A DNA stretch of 7,727 nucleotides from Bacillota bacterium (GTDB taxonomy: Bacteria; Bacillota; Sulfobacillia; Symbiobacteriales; ZC4RG38). The stretch's first letter is position 1. Every line of letters begins with the position of its first letter. The DNA is taken from positions 1 through 7,727 of the forward strand of contig QGUP01000083.1 in the NCBI GenBank assembly GCA_003242505.1, read 5' to 3'. Positions 1-6,402 of this stretch are shown piece after piece. A program made the position numbers and the translations under genes. Under the pieces are notes generated by a model. The model saw nothing but the letters and a program-made list of their open reading frames with translations, was not told the DNA's origin and did not search any database.

Positions 1-4
1 CCTT

Positions 5-122
5 TCCGGGTGCCCATACCTGGCAGGGAAACACCCCTTCCCATTCCGAACAGGGCCGTTAAGCCTGCCAGGGCCGAGGGTACTGGGGGCCCAGCCCCCG
101 GGAGAGTAGGTCGGTGCCCGGA
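5..122 (+). rRNA. rrf: 5S ribosomal RNA, complete
   Basis: This is 5S rRNA, the small RNA of the large ribosomal subunit. The central part carries the conserved bacterial blocks CCATTCCGAACA (about 41-52) and GTTAAGCCTGCCAG (58-71), followed by the closing block GGGAGAGTAGGTC (100-112). The ends were placed from helix I: bases 5-14 pair with 113-122 over ten positions, with two G-T wobbles. This gives about 118 nt, the usual length. The 5S gene is normally last in a bacterial rrn operon, and the strong terminator directly after it fits that. The 16S and 23S genes would lie upstream, outside the window. The exact mature ends are uncertain by a few bases. Confidence 0.95.
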
Positions 123-130
123 GTGAATTT

Positions 131-170
131 GGAACCCTACCAGGATTTGGCCTGGTAGGGTTCCTTTTTT
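131..170 (+). terminator. Intrinsic terminator of the rRNA operon
   Basis: A perfect 14-bp inverted repeat (131-144 with 151-164) encloses a 6-base loop and is followed at once by six T residues (165-170). This is the classic rho-independent form, 8 bases beyond the 5S RNA. On the minus strand the same hairpin is followed by AAATTC rather than a T-run, so it should terminate well only in the plus direction. The stop codon of the convergent response regulator sits inside the T-tract. Confidence 0.95.
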
Positions 171-810
171 AGACCCACCCCCGGCGGGAGGCCACGAGCG
201 CCGCCTCCACCCGGTTCTTCACCCCCAGCCGGCGCATCGCCTCGGCGAGGTACCCCTTGACGGTCTTCTCGCTGAGGCCCAGGGCCGCGGCGATCTCCCG
301 GTTGGTGCACCCCTGGGCCACCAGCCGGATCACCGCGAGTTGCTGCCGGTTGAGGGGCTTCTCTGTCTCCTGGGGCTGCGCGGCATCCCCCCGGCGCAGC
401 CGGGCCACCAGGTAACCCGCCACCCGGGGGTCCAGGACCACCTCGCCCCGGGCGGCGGCCTCGAGGCTCCGCCGCAGGTCCGCCCCCCGGATGTCCTTCA
501 CCAGAAAGGCCCGGGCCCCGGCCTCCAGGCAACCCAGCACCAGCTCCTCCTCGGTGGAGGGGGAGAGGACCACCACCGCGGCGGACGGGTGCTGCCGGCA
601 GATGGCCCGGCAGACCTCCGGCCCCGGCAGGTCCGGCAGGCCCGGGTCCAGCACCACCACCTCCGGCCGGAGCCGCTCCACCAGCGCCAGGGCGGAGCGG
701 CCGTCTTCGGCCTCCCCCACCACGGCAAAGCTCTCGTCCGCAGCGAGGGCTGCCCTGACGCCGAGCCGGACCAGTTCGTAGTCGTCCACGACCAGGGTTC
801 GGATGGTCAT
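169..810 (-). CDS. NarL/LuxR-family two-component response regulator
   Basis: This 213-residue protein has the two-domain layout and usual length of NarL/FixJ regulators. The receiver domain (about residues 3-120) shows the acidic pair D9-D10, phospho-acceptor D55 in VVVLDPGLPD, switch residue S83 and the conserved K105 of FLVKD. A linker leads to a LuxR-type helix-turn-helix at about 151-205, containing LVAQGCTNREIAAALGLSEK. The ATG at 808-810 is preceded by an AAGGAG-type ribosome binding site about 10 bases upstream. It is transcribed away from the formate dehydrogenase operon, and no histidine kinase gene is next to it in the window. By position, it may bind the intergenic region and control the fdn operon, its own gene, or both. 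The family call is firm, but the signal and targets are inference. Confidence 0.93.
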   Translation of the reverse strand: MTIRTLVVDDYELVRLGVRAALAADESFAVVGEAEDGRSALALVERLRPEVVVLDPGLPDLPGPEVCRAICRQHPSAAVVVLSPSTEEELVLGCLEAGARAFLVKDIRGADLRRSLEAAARGEVVLDPRVAGYLVARLRRGDAAQPQETEKPLNRQQLAVIRLVAQGCTNREIAAALGLSEKTVKGYLAEAMRRLGVKNRVEAALVASRRGWV

Positions 811-947
811 GGGCAGCGACAGCTCCTTCCACGGCGAGGACGGTCAACTCCAGGCCACAGAGGGCATAGGCTGCTGCAAGACCACCCCGGTCCCCGGGGC
901 CGCGCCGCCCCCGGAGCCGTGACACCCCCGGGGCCGGATCACGCCAC

Positions 948-994
948 CGAACGGACGGGCGAACAGGTACCGAACAGGGAATTCGCGTACCGAC
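948..994. repeat. Phased CGAAC-type direct repeats, candidate operator
   Basis: Four related words run in the same direction: CGAACGG (948), CGAACAGG (960), CGAACAGG (971) and CGACTGG (991). The start-to-start spacings of 12, 11 and 20 bases are close to one, one and two turns of the helix. The words at 971 and 991 also share a longer context, with GTACCGA at 967 and 987. Repeated same-face sites upstream of a promoter are a common layout for response-regulator binding. The neighbouring NarL-type regulator is the obvious candidate, but nothing in the sequence proves which protein binds. Confidence 0.4.
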
Positions 995-1029
995 TGGTGG
1001 GCACCTCTGGATCCCTTCGACTGGCGGGA

Positions 1030-1057
1030 TGGAAATCCTTGCTGAATCCGATATCAT
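1030..1057 (+). promoter_or_regulatory. Candidate sigma-A promoter of the formate dehydrogenase operon
   Basis: A -10-like TATCAT (1052-1057, five of six consensus bases) lies 16 bases after a -35-like TGGAAA (1030-1035, four of six). Transcription would start near 1064. The site is in the AT-richest part of the gap and downstream of the direct repeats, which would place those repeats about 70-115 bases upstream of the start. An upstream activator could act from there. The -35 match is weak, as expected for an activated promoter, and by itself it is not decisive. Confidence 0.35.
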
Positions 1058-1062
1058 TGATA
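1052..1062. promoter_or_regulatory. AT-rich palindrome overlapping the candidate -10 box
   Basis: TATCATTGATA is a perfect 11-base odd palindrome (TATCA, central T, TGATA). It stands out in this GC-rich sequence and overlaps the candidate -10 element. A repressor or activator half-site pair is possible. It does not match the spaced FNR/CRP layout of TTGAT and ATCAA half-sites. Confidence 0.25.
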
Positions 1063-1199
1063 CTGGAACCGTGGGATCTACTGCAAACGTGCCGTTTTCG
1101 GCGACCGGCTGCACCCCGATGGCCTCGGGCGGAGACCGGAGGAGTCGGGCTGCTGCCGGATCGCCCGGGTAGAGTCTCGGCCTGAGGGGGGAAAGAAGG

Positions 1200-4100
1200 G
1201 TGAATCTCAGCCGGCGCCAGTTCCTCCAGCTCGCGGGCGTCTCTGCCGCAGCGACGGCCGCCACCCTGTTCCTGGACGAGGAGCCGGCCCTCGCCAGCGA
1301 CCTGCAGGAGATCCGCATCAGCAAGGCTCGGGAAGTGCCGAGCGTCTGTCCCCACTGCTCGGTCGGTTGCGGCCTGATCGCGTACGTGAAGGACGACCAG
1401 CTTCTCCAGGTGGAGGGGAACCCGGACAGCCCCATCAACGAGGGCTCCCTCTGCCCCAAGGGCGCGGCCACCTTCCAGTTCGCCTACGAGGCCCTGGGCA
1501 AGCCCAACCCACGCCGGGAGCTGAAGGCGAAGTACCGGGCGCCCTACTCCGACCGCTGGGAGGAGATCTCCATCGACGAGGCCCTGGACCGGATCGCCCA
1601 GCGGGTGAAGGAGACCCGGGACCGGTACTTCATTGAGGAGAAGAACGGCGTCACCGTCAACCGGCTTGAGGCCATCGCCCACATCGGGTCGGCGGTCATC
1701 GACAACGAGGAGAACTACCTGCTGACCAAGCTGATGCGCTCCCTCGGCGTGGTGTTCCTCGAGCACCACGCCCGGATATGACACTCCTCCACGGTGCCCG
1801 GTCTGGGCACTGCGTTCGGGCGTGGCGCGATGACCACGTCCTTCTGGGACCTCCAGAACTCCGATGTGATCGTCTTCATGGGCTCCAACGCCGCGGAGAA
1901 CCATCCCATCTCCATGAAGTGGTTCCTCCGGGGCAAGGAGAAGGGCGCGAAGGTCATTGTCATTGACCCCCGGTACACCCGGACCGCTGCCAAGGCGGAC
2001 ATCTGGGTCCCCTTCCGTTCCGGCACCGACATCGCCGTCCTGGGCGGCCTCATCAACTACGCCATCCAGAACGGCAAGTTCCACCGGGAGTACGTGGTCA
2101 AGTACACCAACGCGCCCCTGCTGGTCCACCCGGACTTCCAGTTCCACGACGGGCTCTTCAGCGGCTGGGACCCGGAGAAGAAGGCCTACGACCGCTCCAC
2201 CTGGGGCTTCCAGACCGGTCCCGACGGCCAGCCGCTCCGGGACGAGACCCTGGAGCACCCCCAGACGGTCTTCCAGCACATCAAGCGGATCTACAGCGAG
2301 TACACCCCCGAGCGGGTCAGCCAGATCACCGGCATCCCGGTGGAGACCTTCCTGAAGCTCGCGGAGATCATCACCGACACCGGCCAGCCGGGGAAGGCCG
2401 CCGCGTTCGTCTACGCCATGGGCTGGACCCAGCACACCAAGGGCGTCCAGAACATCCGGGCCGCCACCATCCTCCAGCTGCTGCTGGGGAACATCGGCGT
2501 CCCGGGCGGCGGCATCGCGGCCCTCCGGGGCCACGCCAACGTCCAGGGGGCCACCGACCTGGCGGTGCTCTGGCACGACCTGCCCGGCTACCTGGGCATC
2601 CCGAACGAGTCCCACAAGGACCTGGCCACCTACCTGGAAAAGACGACCACCAAGGACTCGTTCTGGGAGAACAAGCCCAAGTTCATGATCAGCCTGCTGA
2701 AGGCCTGGTACGGCGAGGCCGCCAGGCCCGACAACGACTGGGCCTTCCACTATATCCCCAAGGTCGACAGCCGCTGGTTCAGCCACTACGACATCTTCCA
2801 GAGCATCTACGAGGGGACGGTGAAGGGCCTCTTCGTCTTCGGCCAGAACCCCGCGGTGGGCTCCGCCAACGCCGGCAAGATCCCCCAGGTAATGAAGAAC
2901 CTGGAGTGGCTGGTGGTGGTGGATATCTTCGCCACCGAAACCGCGGACTTCTGGCACCTCTTCGGCAACGACCCGAAGGAGGTACCGACGGAGGTCTTCT
3001 TCCTCCCCGCGGCCGGGCCCCTGGAGAAGGAGGGCTCCTTCACCAACTCCCACCGGCTGATCCAGTGGAAGCACAAGGCCATCGAGCCCCTGGGCGAGTC
3101 CCGGACCGACGGCTGGTACGCGGTGCAGCTGGGCAAGCGGCTCAAGGCCCTCTACGCCAACTCCACGGCGAAGAAGGACGAGCCGATCCGGTACCTGGTC
3201 TGGGACTACGACGACCCGGAGAATCCCAACGACTTCGACCACCTGAAGGTCCTGAAAGAGATCAACGGCTACGAGGTGGCCACCGGCAAGCCCGTCTCCG
3301 GCTTCGGCCAGCTCAAGGATGACGGCTCCACCGCCTGCGGCTGCTGGATCTACAGCGGCATCCTGGTGGAGGAGAACGGCCAGCTGGTCAACAAGGCCGA
3401 CTCCCGGAAGCCGACCCCGCCCAACCGGCCCGACGGCTGGGTGGAGGCCAGGGCCGACGGGACGACCGACTACCTCCACCACGGCTGGGGCTTCTGCTGG
3501 CCGGCCAACCGCCGGGTGCTCTACAACCGGGCGTCCGCCGACCCCGAGGGCAAGCCCTGGGGCAAGGTGCCCCTGGTCTGGTTCGACCACGCCACCGGCC
3601 AGTGGAAGGGCGTGGACGTGCCGGATATGCTGCCGGTGAAGCCCGGCGAGGTCCGCATGGGCGTCCGGTTTGACACCCCCTTCATCATGAAGGCCGGGGG
3701 GCTCGGCGGCATCTGGGGCGGCACGAGCCTGGTCGACGGCCCGGTGCCGGTGCACTACGAGCCGGTGGAGTCGCCGGTCCAGAACCTCCTGTACCGGCAG
3801 CAGAACATCCCGACGGCCAGGACCTACCAGTCGCCCTACGACCACTATGGCACGCCGGACAAGTACCCGCTGGTCGTCACCACCTACCGGCTGACGGAGC
3901 ACCTGACCTCCGGGGTGATGACCCGGAACCTGCCCTGGCTGGCGGAGGCCTTTGCCGTGCCCTTCGTCGAGATCTCCCAGGAACTGGCCCGGGAGAAGGG
4001 GATCCGGAACGGCGACCTGGTGGAGGTGGAGACCGCCCGGGGCCGGATCCGGGTCCGGGCGCTGGTGACCGCGCGGCTCAAGCCCCTCCGGCTGGGGGAT

Positions 4101-4268
4101 CGGGTGGTGCATGAGATCGGCCTGCCGATTCACTGGGCGCCCTTCAGCGGCGTCGCGGGGGTCCAGGCCGACATCACCAACACCCTGACCCCCCAGGCCG
4201 TCGACGCCAACGTGCAGATCCAGGAGTCCAAGGCCTTCCTGGGCAACATCCGGAAAGTCACGGCGTAA
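1200..4268 (+). CDS. fdnG: Formate dehydrogenase catalytic (alpha) subunit, selenocysteine-containing
   Basis: This is the catalytic subunit of a membrane-associated FdnG/FdoG-type formate dehydrogenase, which oxidises formate to CO2 at a molybdenum or tungsten bis-MGD centre. The full product is 1022 residues when UGA at 1779-1781 is read as selenocysteine 194. The flanking residues, ARI-U-HSSTV and then FGRGAMT, match the family active site, and H195 follows directly. The N-terminus has a twin-arginine export signal (SRRQFLQL, residues 4-11), a hydrophobic stretch and a likely cleavage site after ALA (residue 32). Next comes the [4Fe-4S] motif C50-x2-C53-x3-C57-x27-C85, followed by K87. The dinucleotide-binding C-terminal domain begins near residue 889 and ends with the family-like NTLTPQAVDANVQ. 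The GTG start at 1200 is chosen because an in-frame TAG lies at 1170 and a GAGGGGGG site sits about 8 bases upstream. The name fdoG or fdhA would fit equally well. Confidence 0.97.
1779..1781 (+). other. UGA codon recoded as selenocysteine (U194)
   Basis: The TGA is in frame with both the 193 codons before it and the 828 sense codons after it. It falls exactly where formate dehydrogenases place the metal-binding Sec or Cys, just before the conserved His and the GRGAMT segment. A SECIS-like hairpin follows immediately. Decoding requires SelA, SelB, SelC (tRNA-Sec) and SelD from elsewhere in the genome, none of which is in this window. Confidence 0.96.
1789..1825 (+). promoter_or_regulatory. 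Bacterial SECIS element (selenocysteine insertion hairpin)
   Basis: Directly after the UGA codon a perfect 6-bp stem, GTGCCC (1794-1799) with GGGCAC (1805-1810), closes a GGTCT apical loop (1800-1804). A lower helix is possible between CCACG (1789-1793) and CGTGG (1821-1825), leaving a bulge on the 3' side. From memory, the E. coli fdhF SECIS also presents a GGUCU loop about 18 bases after its UGA, and the same 18-base distance is seen here. SelB with Sec-tRNA would bind this loop. The base pairing and spacing are seen directly, while the function is inferred from the family. Confidence 0.88.
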
Positions 4269-4285
4269 GCGAGGGGGGACCCGCG

Positions 4286-5170
4286 GTGGGACGTGCAGCG
4301 ACCTGGGAGACCTGGAAGCCGGATCCCGGCAATCCCAACCAGCATGTCGCGATGCTGGTGGACACCTCCGAGTGCATCGGCTGCAAGGCCTGTGAGGTGG
4401 CCTGCAAGCAGTGGAACCTGAACGAGGCCCGGATCAACCAGGAGCCGGGCACCTACCAGAGCCACCCGCACCTGGACGCCGAGACCTGGACCCTGATCCG
4501 GTTCGTGGAGCGGACGAATGACCAGGGCGAGGTCGAGTGGCTCTTCCAGAAGCACAACTGCATGCACTGCACCGAGGCCGGTTGTGTCACCGCCTGCCCC
4601 ACCGACGCTCTCCAGTACGGCAAGTACGGCGTCGTCACCCTGGACCAGGAGAAGTGCATCGGCTGCGCCTACTGCGAGCAGGCCTGCCCCTTCGACGCCA
4701 TCCACGTGGACCGGAACCCCTTCAATCCCCGGGCTCAGAAGGCGGGCAAGTGCACCCTCTGCTACGACCGCATCACCATGGGCATGCAGCCGGCCTGCGT
4801 CAAGACCTGCCCGACCGACTGCATCAAGTTCGGCGACCGGGATGCCCTGATCGAATGGGGCCGGCAGCGGGTGGAGGAGCTGAAGGCCCGGGGCTTCAAG
4901 AACGCCAACCTCTACGGCGTGGACCAGCTCGGCGGGCTGCACGAACTCTACGTGCTGCTGGAGCCGCCGGAGGTCTACGGCCTGCCGGCCAACCCCAAGA
5001 TCTCCACCTGGACGAAGCTGTGGAAGTACGCGGTCCAGCCCCTGGGGAAGCTGGCCGTCGGCGCCGGCATCTTCGGTCTGGCCGTCAACTGGGTCGCCGC
5101 CCGGCGGGCCTTCCTTCAGGGTGAGGCCGCCGGCCACGGCGCGGGCGACCACGCCGCCGGCCAGCCGTGA
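4286..5170 (+). CDS. fdnH: Formate dehydrogenase iron-sulfur (beta) subunit
   Basis: This 294-residue protein is the FdnH/FdoH-type electron-transfer subunit, carrying electrons from the catalytic subunit to the cytochrome b anchor. Sixteen cysteines form four ferredoxin-like [4Fe-4S] groups. They lie at C30/C33/C36/C40, C92/C95/C100/C104, C124/C127/C130/C134 and C156/C159/C171/C175; the last has the long C-x2-C-x11-C-x3-C spacing typical of the family. One C-terminal transmembrane helix (about residues 252-270) should anchor it, followed by a short Gly/Ala/His-rich tail. It has no signal peptide of its own, so by family precedent it is exported with the alpha subunit through the Tat system. 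The GTG start lies 17 bases after the fdnG stop, with GAGGGGGG 7 bases upstream, so the genes are almost certainly co-transcribed. Confidence 0.96.
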   Translation: MGRAATWETWKPDPGNPNQHVAMLVDTSECIGCKACEVACKQWNLNEARINQEPGTYQSHPHLDAETWTLIRFVERTNDQGEVEWLFQKHNCMHCTEAGCVTACPTDALQYGKYGVVTLDQEKCIGCAYCEQACPFDAIHVDRNPFNPRAQKAGKCTLCYDRITMGMQPACVKTCPTDCIKFGDRDALIEWGRQRVEELKARGFKNANLYGVDQLGGLHELYVLLEPPEVYGLPANPKISTWTKLWKYAVQPLGKLAVGAGIFGLAVNWVAARRAFLQGEAAGHGAGDHAAGQP

Positions 5171-5183
5171 GGGGGGATAACAG

Positions 5184-5906
5184 GTGGCAGCTCGGAAGCA
5201 GCAGATTCGGAAGTTCACCCGCCCCCAGATCCTCTTCCACTGGGTCTATGCCAGCGCCTGGCTCGTCCTGGTACTGACCGGCATGACCTTCCTCTGGCGG
5301 CCGGACCCCCATAGCCCCGCGGTCGGCCTGGGCGCCTTCCTCCAGGGCAGCGTCGGCCAGTGGCTTCGCCTCGTCCACCGGGTGGCGGCGGTGGCCTTGA
5401 TGGCGGCGCCCTTCCTGTGGCTCGCCCTGGAGCCCCGGCGGGTGCTGGCGGAACTCCGGGAGCTGATGGTCATCCGGGGGAACGACATCAAGTACCTCCT
5501 GGTGGCGCCCCTCCACTACACCTTCGGCCGGCCTCCCCTGCCGCCCCAGGGCAAGTACAACGGCGGCCACAAGCTCAACTTCTGGATCGTGGTCCTCACC
5601 TTCCTTGGGTTTGTGGTCTCCGGGATCACCATGTGGTTCTTCCGGGGCGTCGTCCCGGCGGAGACCTTCCGGCTGATGCTGCTGATCCACAACTTCTGCT
5701 TCTGGCTCGGTCTGGGCATGGGGATCCTCCACATCTACCTGACGGTCTTCCACCCCTTCACCCGCCAGGCCCTCTCCGCGATGATCAGCGGCTTTGTGGA
5801 CCTGAAGTACGCCACCGCCGAGCACGCCGAGTGGGTGGAGCAGCAGCTCCGCAGCGGCCAGGCGGAGGTCCGGGAAGTGCCCGCCGCTTCCGGGGGCAGC
5901 GACTAG
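5184..5906 (+). CDS. fdnI: Formate dehydrogenase cytochrome b (gamma) membrane subunit
   Basis: This 240-residue integral membrane protein matches the FdnI/FdoI cytochrome b family, which binds two b haems and passes electrons to menaquinone. Four hydrophobic helices lie at about residues 16-38, 61-82, 131-153 and 162-189. Candidate haem ligands are H19, H65, H169 and H183; the last two are 14 residues apart, as in the E. coli protein. The loop before the third helix contains KYNGGHKLNFW, close to the family's KYNxGQK motif. The C-terminal tail is soluble. The GTG start is 13 bases after the fdnH stop and has a G-rich ribosome binding site that begins inside that stop (TGAGGGGGGA). It belongs to the same operon. 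Confidence 0.95.
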   Translation: MAARKQQIRKFTRPQILFHWVYASAWLVLVLTGMTFLWRPDPHSPAVGLGAFLQGSVGQWLRLVHRVAAVALMAAPFLWLALEPRRVLAELRELMVIRGNDIKYLLVAPLHYTFGRPPLPPQGKYNGGHKLNFWIVVLTFLGFVVSGITMWFFRGVVPAETFRLMLLIHNFCFWLGLGMGILHIYLTVFHPFTRQALSAMISGFVDLKYATAEHAEWVEQQLRSGQAEVREVPAASGGSD

Positions 5907-5909
5907 CCG

Positions 5910-6317
5910 ATGTTTCTGGATCTTCCCATCCGGCGCAGCCGCTACGCCCCGGGCCGGCTGGTCTCCCCGGCCGGGGAGGCCCTGGTCTGGACCCCGGAGT
6001 ACCAGGACGGCCAGGGCAACGCCGCCGCCTCCCTCACCTGCGACGACGTGGTGGAGGTCCGGTTCATCCGCCCGGCCGGGGGCGACCGCTTCCTCCTCTC
6101 CCTCCGGAGCCGGCTGGTGGACGGCGAGGGAACCGAATGGTCCATCGCCGTCCCCGGCCACCGGTTTGGCATCCTGAGCCTGCCCGTCGGCTTTGCCGCG
6201 GAGCAGTCCCTGATGGGCGCCGTCTACCGGCTGCCGGAGCCGCGCCGGGTCCGCATCCGGGTGGAGCAGCGGTTGGAGCTACCTGGTCTCAACTTCCTCG
6301 TCGAGTTGGTAAACTAG
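5910..6317 (+). CDS. Conserved-position hypothetical protein, 135 residues
   Basis: I do not recognise this protein. It begins with an ATG only 3 bases after the fdnI stop, has no strong Shine-Dalgarno sequence, and is probably translated by coupling to fdnI. It has no signal peptide and no transmembrane helix. Cysteine is limited to C44, so it is unlikely to bind an Fe-S cluster on its own. The sequence alternates short hydrophobic stretches with charged residues (such as VVEVRFIRP, FLLSLRSRL and VRIRVEQRLEL), suggesting a mostly beta-strand fold. Codons are strongly G/C-ending, as in its neighbours, and the frame stays open between two well-supported genes, so it is very likely real. A role in assembly or as a small accessory subunit of the formate dehydrogenase is a guess from position alone. 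Confidence 0.8.
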   Translation: MFLDLPIRRSRYAPGRLVSPAGEALVWTPEYQDGQGNAAASLTCDDVVEVRFIRPAGGDRFLLSLRSRLVDGEGTEWSIAVPGHRFGILSLPVGFAAEQSLMGAVYRLPEPRRVRIRVEQRLELPGLNFLVELVN

Positions 6318-6328
6318 AGCCGGAACGC

Positions 6329-6370
6329 AAGGAGCGGGGGCGAGCCGCGAGGGGGTCGCCCCCGCTCCTT
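6329..6370 (+). terminator. Perfect 15-bp intercistronic hairpin, possible attenuator
   Basis: Bases 6329-6343 and 6356-6370 are perfect complements, giving a very stable GC-rich 15-bp stem with a 12-base loop. It begins 12 bases after the stop of the 135-residue protein. The 3' arm ends in TCCTT and is followed by CTCCCC rather than a T-run, so it is not a standard intrinsic terminator. It could cause partial termination, protect the upstream mRNA from 3' exonucleases, or mark a processing site that sets fdhE expression below that of the enzyme subunits. The structure is certain and the function is inferred. Confidence 0.6.
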
Positions 6371-6388
6371 CTCCCCAGCCCCCTTCCC

Positions 6389-6395
6389 AGGAGGT
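6389..6395 (+). promoter_or_regulatory. Strong Shine-Dalgarno site of fdhE
   Basis: AGGAGGT lies 7 bases before the ATG at 6403. It is close to a full match to the 16S anti-Shine-Dalgarno sequence and fixes the fdhE start. It differs from the GAGGGGGG type used by the three structural subunit genes. Confidence 0.85.
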
Positions 6396-6402
6396 AACGG
6401 CG

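Larger units (their letters stand above)
811..1199. promoter_or_regulatory. Divergent intergenic regulatory region
   Basis: This 389-base stretch lies between the start of the minus-strand regulator and the start of the plus-strand formate dehydrogenase operon, so both sets of promoters should be here. Reading frames crossing it are unlike any family I recognise and look like GC-driven shadows, so I call no gene. The part nearest the regulator (about 880-940) is extremely GC-rich. The part from about 960 to 1095 is clearly richer in A+T and holds the repeats, palindrome and candidate promoter listed separately. If the candidate promoter is right, the fdn mRNA would have an untranslated leader of roughly 135 bases. 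Confidence 0.7.

Noticed and set aside
131..164. The rrn hairpin as a bidirectional terminator also serving the response regulator
   Set aside because: In the minus direction the hairpin is followed by AAATTC and not a T-tract, so the sequence supports strong termination only for the plus strand.
892..936. Direct repeat of CCCCGGGGCCG (892-902 and 926-936)
   Set aside because: The words are low-complexity G/C strings in the most GC-rich part of the gap, so chance is a sufficient explanation, and no T-run or paired structure gives them a clear role.
1030..1043. A sigma-54-like promoter (TGG ... TTGC)
   Set aside because: The GG and GC elements are only 8 bases apart instead of the required 10, and no sigma-54 activator is visible. 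The neighbouring regulator is NarL-type, not NtrC-type.
1057..1085. TTGATA (1057-1062) as a -35 box
   Set aside because: No acceptable -10 hexamer occurs 15-18 bases downstream; the best candidates match only about two of six positions.
340..1185. A 281-codon plus-strand frame covering the regulator and the intergenic gap
   Set aside because: It runs antisense to the well-supported response regulator. It is Pro/Gly/Arg/His-rich with no domain, and it would fill the region where the divergent promoters must lie.
939..4133. A 1064-codon open frame on the minus strand
   Set aside because: It is a shadow of the catalytic subunit gene. In GC-rich coding DNA the antisense frame easily lacks stops, and the translation is a Val/Gly/Leu/Asp-heavy sequence with no recognisable domain. 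Similar antisense frames at 4130-5218, 5085-6161 and 6289-7098 are rejected for the same reason.
1794..4268. An apparent separate 824-residue gene starting at ATG-like GTG 1794, with the upstream part as a truncated pseudogene
   Set aside because: It is in the same frame as the gene from 1200, separated only by the Sec-encoding UGA. A start there would remove the Tat signal, the Fe-S motif and the active site, and it falls inside the SECIS stem.
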